From: Clostridia bacterium
Lineage (GTDB): Bacteria > Bacillota > Clostridia > Christensenellales > Aristaeellaceae
Direction of reading: 5' to 3'
Assembly (NCBI GenBank): GCA_017547805.1
Contig: JAFYOR010000106.1
Coordinates: 1 to 59,386 of the forward strand
Length of the DNA stretch: 59,386 bases
Part shown: positions 55,958-59,386 of the stretch, one piece after another
Layout of the letters: each line of letters opens with the position of its first letter
How positions within the stretch are numbered: position 1 is the stretch's first letter
The notes under the pieces: generated by a model
What the model saw: only the letters and a program-made list of their open reading frames with translations
Databases searched by the model: none
Told to the model about the DNA's origin: nothing
Translations under genes and position numbers: made by a program

Positions 55958-56602
55958 TCAGATGATGCCCAGCGGGATGAGCACCGCCAGCAGCACGGCG
56001 ACCGCGCCCCAAACGATGGCGAGGAATTTCTTCTGCGCCGCACGCGGCTTATCATAAATCAGATACGCTGCCAGGAAGAACGGAATGTACGTCGTGATGA
56101 ACACCGGCAGCGCGCCCCACCACTTATATACCCAGATAAACGCCGGAGTGGATGCCAGGAAAATTTCAAACACGGAGAAGAACGCCGCCTGACCGATCGC
56201 AAAGACGATGCGGTTGTTGATGCCGAAGATCTTCATGTCCTTGTCTTCGGGAAGGATATCCGCCGAGAAACCGGCGATAGAGAACATCATCGACAGCTCC
56301 CAGCTCACGCCGATGAGCAGCATGAAGCTCGTGCTCTCCGCCGAAACCGTCCACAGCGCATAACCGGTGAGGGTGCAGATGACCGCATTGGCAATTTCGT
56401 AAAGCCAATGTACACCGTAAAGCGCAAGCGCCGCACAGATGCCGTTCCAGTTCTTTTTCTTGATCTGGGGGATATACACACCGTTGACCACCAGCGCCAT
56501 GATCGCAATGAACGTCCAGTCGAAATTGTCCACACTGCGAATTGCGAGCTTCGCCGCATCCGCCGCCTGCATTGCCAAAGCAGAACCGTCACCAAACAAC
56601 AT
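55958..56602 (-). CDS. Multi-pass membrane protein
   Basis: 214 residues, six predicted membrane helices, ATG after AAAGGAGGAAAACAGC. A short hydrophilic N-terminus is followed by DNFDWTFIAIMALVVNGVY. Conserved-looking WNGICAALALYGVHWLYEI recalls unnamed membrane proteins of gut clostridia. No transport motif recognised. Single gene; a palindromic stretch at 55890-55950 holds no other gene. Confidence 0.75.
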   Translation of the reverse strand: MLFGDGSALAMQAADAAKLAIRSVDNFDWTFIAIMALVVNGVYIPQIKKKNWNGICAALALYGVHWLYEIANAVICTLTGYALWTVSAESTSFMLLIGVSWELSMMFSIAGFSADILPEDKDMKIFGINNRIVFAIGQAAFFSVFEIFLASTPAFIWVYKWWGALPVFITTYIPFFLAAYLIYDKPRAAQKKFLAIVWGAVAVLLAVLIPLGII

Positions 56603-56631
56603 GCTGTTTTCCTCCTTTGATGTTTCCTTTT

Positions 56632-56661
56632 AAAAAACGCCGGAAGCTCTCCCTTCCGGCG
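56632..56661 (-). terminator. Sugar acetyltransferase terminator
   Basis: Stem CGCCGGAAG/CTTCCGGCG with a 6-base loop, followed on the minus strand by T6, behind the gene at 56703. Confidence 0.82.
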
Positions 56662-56702
56662 CTGATTGATGGGTCATCACCGGAACCTGGTCACGCAATC
56701 GC

Positions 56703-57344
56703 TTACTTATTCCAATCCTCGTTGATCTTCACGCCCTTGCGCACGTAGATCAGGTCCTCGTCCGTGATTTCACGCATGACCTTGCAGGGCACGCCCGCGG
56801 CGACGACATTCGCCGGGATATCGCGGGTCACAACGCTGCCCGCGCCGATGACGCTGTTTTCCCCGATCGTCACACCCGGCATGATCGTCACGTTGGAGCC
56901 GATCCAAACATGGTCCTTGATGACGACCGGCAGGGAGAACTGCGCGCCCTTGTCGCGGAAGGACGGGTGAATCGGATGGCCGGTGGTAGAGATGACGACG
57001 TTGGGCGCGAACATGCAGTAGTTGCCGATATGGCATTCGCCGTCGTCCACAACCGTCAGGTTGAAGTTCGCGTAAACATGATGGCCGATGAACGTATTGC
57101 TGCCGTAGGCAAAGTGAATCGGCGGCTCCATCCACAGCCCCTCGCCCGCGGCGCCCAGCAGCTTGGCCAGAATCGCCTCGCGGCTGCTGATGTCCGTGGG
57201 ACGGGTGTTGTTGTAGTCAAAGCAAAGATCCTTGGCCAGCAGGCGCTGATCCTCCGTCTCCTTCTCGTAGGCGATGTCCTCGGGATCGGAATGACCGAAC
57301 TCGACGTACACCTGTCCCGTCTTCATCTGTTCTTTCAGGCTCAT
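56703..57344 (-). CDS. Maltose/galactoside O-acetyltransferase
   Basis: 213 residues of the left-handed beta-helix family. RLLAKDLCFDYNNTRPTDISS is the N-terminal Mac domain. HIGNYCMFAPNVVISTTGHP provides the catalytic His region, and hexapeptide repeats (WIGSNVTIMPGVTIGENSVI; GAGSVVTRDIPANVVAAGVP) make the coil. It transfers acetyl from acetyl-CoA to a sugar. AGGAGGAGAACAT before the ATG. The 27-residue ORF lies 23 bases upstream on the same strand. Confidence 0.92.
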   Translation of the reverse strand: MSLKEQMKTGQVYVEFGHSDPEDIAYEKETEDQRLLAKDLCFDYNNTRPTDISSREAILAKLLGAAGEGLWMEPPIHFAYGSNTFIGHHVYANFNLTVVDDGECHIGNYCMFAPNVVISTTGHPIHPSFRDKGAQFSLPVVIKDHVWIGSNVTIMPGVTIGENSVIGAGSVVTRDIPANVVAAGVPCKVMREITDEDLIYVRKGVKINEDWNK

Positions 57345-57366
57345 ATGTTCTCCTCCTGCATTTTGT

Positions 57367-57450
57367 TTACTTAATCTTCTTGATAAAATAATACAGCGTC
57401 GTGAGCGGCAGACCGATTGTCCACATCAGAATCGTTTTCAGGCAGCCCAT
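57367..57450 (-). CDS. 27-residue hydrophobic peptide
   Basis: Reads MGCLKTILMWTIGLPLTTLY followed by YFIKKIK, then TAA. GGAGG sits seven bases before the ATG, which is near ideal. One membrane-spanning stretch (about 5-22) flanked by a Lys-rich C-terminus: the plan of small membrane peptides such as type I toxins or regulators. The sugar acetyltransferase starts 23 bases after its stop codon, so the two probably share a transcript. No family recognised. Confidence 0.6.
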   Translation of the reverse strand: MGCLKTILMWTIGLPLTTLYYFIKKIK

Positions 57451-57507
57451 CGTGTTTCCTCCGTGCTTTGCTATATCCACTATACCACACTGCGCCGGAT
57501 AAAACAA

Positions 57508-58410
57508 TCACCCAAGCACAGATGCAAAGTCCGCATCAGAAAGCGTCGCGCCGCTTGTTTGAACCACCGCGCAGGAAACCCTGTTCGCCAGCGCAAGCGC
57601 CGCATCCAGCTCCAGCCCGCGGCAAAGGCCCAGCATCGTCGCGCCGATGTGCGAATCGCCCGCGCCGATGGTATCCACGATCTTTTCCGCCTTCTCGCCC
57701 GGAATGGTGTGAAGACCCGTTTCATCATAATAATGCACGCCCGCCGCGCCGTCGGTGACGATGACGGTATTGCCCGTGCGCGCAAAAAGCGCGGCAATCG
57801 CAGTCTGCGTATCACTTTCCCCGGCAAGCTTTCGGGCTTCCCCGGCGTTGAGGTGCAGCACGGGATGCAGCGCAAAAAGCCTGTCCGTCAGCTCCCTGCG
57901 GATGCCTGCGCCGCGCGGACCCGGCGCGTAAAACAGCGTGCCGATGGGCGCATTTTCCAGCCAGGAAACCAGCTTTTCCCCCGTGCGTTCCTCAATTTCA
58001 AGGCCGCAGACATAGCCGTAGTCAAACGTCTTCCCCTCGTGGCGCTTCATCCACGCGGGATCAAACGTGTATTCCGCGCCGTGGATGGACATGAACGTGC
58101 GCTCGCCGGAGTTTTCCACAAAGCAATAGCAGCAGCCGTTTTCCTCATCGGGCAGCTCCACATAATCCGCAAAGCCGAGCGCATCCAGCTCCTTTTTGAC
58201 AAACCCGCCGAACACGCCGCGCAGACCGACCGGGGTGACAAACGTCATATCCGTGCCGCCGCGCCCGAGAATATTGGCGACATTATACGCGCAGCCGCCG
58301 ATGGCAAAACGCTGGCTGTCGGGATGCAGATTCTCCTCCGTCTTGGGCAGATGGTCGATCCGGATGATCACATCCACGCAGGAAGAGCCGATAATAAGCG
58401 CGTTTTTCAT
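57508..58410 (-). CDS. PfkB family carbohydrate kinase
   Basis: 300 residues. ALIIGSSCVDVIIRIDHLPK and GGCAYNVANILGRGG (PfkB signature 1 region) at the N-terminus, with VDTIGAGDSHIGATMLG (about residues 241-257) as signature 2, the Asp being the catalytic base. I chose the ATG at 58410 (MKNALIIG), as the earlier in-frame ATG at 58422 touches its ribosome-binding site. It phosphorylates a sugar or nucleoside; CYCFVENSGERTF suggests a nucleoside/sugar subgroup but is not decisive. Divergent from the M20 gene at 58567. Confidence 0.9.
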   Translation of the reverse strand: MKNALIIGSSCVDVIIRIDHLPKTEENLHPDSQRFAIGGCAYNVANILGRGGTDMTFVTPVGLRGVFGGFVKKELDALGFADYVELPDEENGCCYCFVENSGERTFMSIHGAEYTFDPAWMKRHEGKTFDYGYVCGLEIEERTGEKLVSWLENAPIGTLFYAPGPRGAGIRRELTDRLFALHPVLHLNAGEARKLAGESDTQTAIAALFARTGNTVIVTDGAAGVHYYDETGLHTIPGEKAEKIVDTIGAGDSHIGATMLGLCRGLELDAALALANRVSCAVVQTSGATLSDADFASVLG

Positions 58411-58471
58411 AGGTACAACCATTCCTTTTGCACGATTTTAACCGAATGAATACATAACAAGTATACTTCAC

Positions 58472-58500
58472 TTGATGGCATGCGTCAATTATGATATAGT
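58472..58500 (+). promoter_or_regulatory. Promoter of the M20 amidohydrolase gene
   Basis: TTGATG, 17-base spacer, TATAGT, in the region divergent from the PfkB kinase. Confidence 0.65.
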
Positions 58501-58566
58501 TAATTTGTATGGTTATGCATACCCGTGTCACAGGACTATGAACGGATGAGGAGATAGCTTCTTCTT

Positions 58567-59386
58567 ATGAATACGATTCAAACGCTTCGCGCCCTTGCAG
58601 GCGCCATGAATACGGAACTGACAAATCTGCGCCGCGATTTCCACCGTTATCCCGAGACGGGCTGGCTGGAGATGCGCACCAGCGCCATCATTGCAAAGAC
58701 GCTTGCCGAGCTTGGCTACGAAGTGCTGACCGGGCGCGATGTATGCCTGGAAAGCGCGCGCATGGGCGTTCCGCCAGAAAAGACGACGCAGGCGCATCTT
58801 GAGCGCGTGCTTGCTCAGGGAACGCCGCTTGAATACCTCACGGACGACATGCGCGAGGGCTTTACCGGCGTCATCGGCATCCTGCGCTGCGGCGAAGGCC
58901 CGACGCTGGCCATGCGCTTTGATATCGACGCGCTGGGCATGCTTGAATGCCCGGAGGACACGCACCGTCCGACGCGCGAAGGCTTTGCCAGCCGCAACCC
59001 CGGCATGATGCACGCCTGCGGTCATGACGCGCATGCGACCATCGGTCTTGGCACGGCGAAGGCGCTGATGACGCTGCGCGAACACCTGCACGGCACCGTC
59101 AAGCTCATCTTCCAGCCTGGCGAAGAGGGCGCACGCGGCGCGAAGGCAATCGTCGCCAAGGGACATCTTGACGACGTCGATTTCTTCATCGGCTCCCACG
59201 TCGCCCCGACCGAGGATCTTGACGACGGCGACGTGACCCCCGGCACCTACGGCTCCCTCGCCACGACCAAATACGACGTAACCTTCACCGGCCTTGCCGC
59301 GCACGCGGGCGGCTATCCCGAGCGCGGACGCAGCGCGCTCGTCGCGGCGGCTTCCGCCGTGCTGGCGCTGCACGCCATCCCCCGCC
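58567..59386 (+). CDS. M20 family amidohydrolase, truncated by the window edge
   Basis: The frame is open to the end of the window (273 codons read). TNLRRDFHRYPETGWLEMRT at the N-terminus, MRFDIDAL, then HACGHDAHATIGLG (metal His and Asp) and FQPGEEGARGAKAIV (metal Glu pair) are the M20/AbgA-HipO motifs. The family cleaves N-acyl amino acids, and AbgA-type members cleave p-aminobenzoyl-glutamate. The extended insert between residues 60-100 (MGVPPEKTTQAHLERVL) is typical of AbgA-like proteins. GAGGAG is 13 bases from the ATG, so the start may be later. Confidence 0.88.
   Translation, partial: MNTIQTLRALAGAMNTELTNLRRDFHRYPETGWLEMRTSAIIAKTLAELGYEVLTGRDVCLESARMGVPPEKTTQAHLERVLAQGTPLEYLTDDMREGFTGVIGILRCGEGPTLAMRFDIDALGMLECPEDTHRPTREGFASRNPGMMHACGHDAHATIGLGTAKALMTLREHLHGTVKLIFQPGEEGARGAKAIVAKGHLDDVDFFIGSHVAPTEDLDDGDVTPGTYGSLATTKYDVTFTGLAAHAGGYPERGRSALVAAASAVLALHAIPR

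Noticed and set aside
1-59386. CRISPR array
   Set aside because: The tandem units at 17250-17514 are only two, about 160 bp apart, and carry folded tRNA ends rather than short repeats with unique spacers. No cas gene is present.

Overview
The window comes from a Gram-positive anaerobe of the Clostridia type (Bacillota), probably a gut organism. This is inferred from strong AGGAGG ribosome-binding sites, vegetative TTGACA/TATAAT promoters, many short stem plus T-run terminators, the absence of outer-membrane genes, a Clostridia-style catabolic glutamate dehydrogenase, a secreted flavocytochrome with a covalent-FMN motif, and families typical of gut clostridia (GG-leader peptide, MATE, heterodimeric ABC exporter). 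A finer placement is not supported by what I can see. Most chromosomal genes are rich in G/C at third positions. The stretches at 1-2100 and 14250-30100 look AT-richer and carry the mobile features.

Layout. 1-2120: the flank of a tRNA-Pro gene that lies just outside the window, with a folded 'tRNA-tail' element and two coupled unknown genes. 2122-14092: chromosomal genes (membrane protein, xanthine phosphoribosyltransferase, an oxidoreductase + DUF4091 glycosidase-like pair, a MATE/acetyltransferase operon, and a glycosyltransferase cluster). 14178-28323: an integration hot spot at an intact tRNA-Trp. Copies of the tRNA-Trp 3' part recur at 14413, 17194, 17355, 17514, 20027 and 20463, with a degenerate one at 28323. 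Between them lie a xanthine permease, a GG-leader zinc-ribbon peptide, one intact tyrosine integrase plus four integrase remnants, a HigBA-type toxin-antitoxin pair, small cassettes, and a regulated sugar operon. 28377-46589: acyltransferases, GdhA, membrane proteins, two UroD-like proteins, a second glycoside/ester catabolic operon (37780-41867), a polysaccharide deacetylase, an MFS transporter and a secreted 5'-nucleotidase. 46865-59386: heterodimeric ABC exporter, stand-alone C39-like peptidase, secreted flavocytochrome, cystathionine gamma-synthase-like enzyme, anion permease, sugar acetyltransferase with a 27-residue peptide gene, PfkB kinase, and a truncated M20 amidohydrolase.

The most unusual feature is a 106-108 bp element present three times behind tRNA-Trp sequence (14308, 17250, 17409) and once behind tRNA-Pro sequence (37). 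Its left arm is an inverted copy, and its right arm a direct copy, of the 3' end of the local tRNA including CCA. Its core keeps the blocks TGAATGA, CAGTG, TCAGA, TGACCGA and GTCGA unchanged, while the stems around them differ between copies with pairing mostly preserved. Every CCA end is followed by its own intrinsic terminator. This points to a structured element that adapts its ends to the host tRNA, used as an insertion unit, a recombination site or an RNA. I do not recognise it as a named family.

Working together: the tRNA-Trp site has taken up several islands in tandem, and the 54-bp identical repeat between 14198-14251 and 19974-20027 marks the ends of recent insertions. The two catabolic regions (23253-28094 and 37780-41867) pair glycoside-hydrolase-like barrels with oxidoreductase, isomerase, esterase and phosphatase-like genes, suggesting use of modified sugars, but neither contains its own importer.
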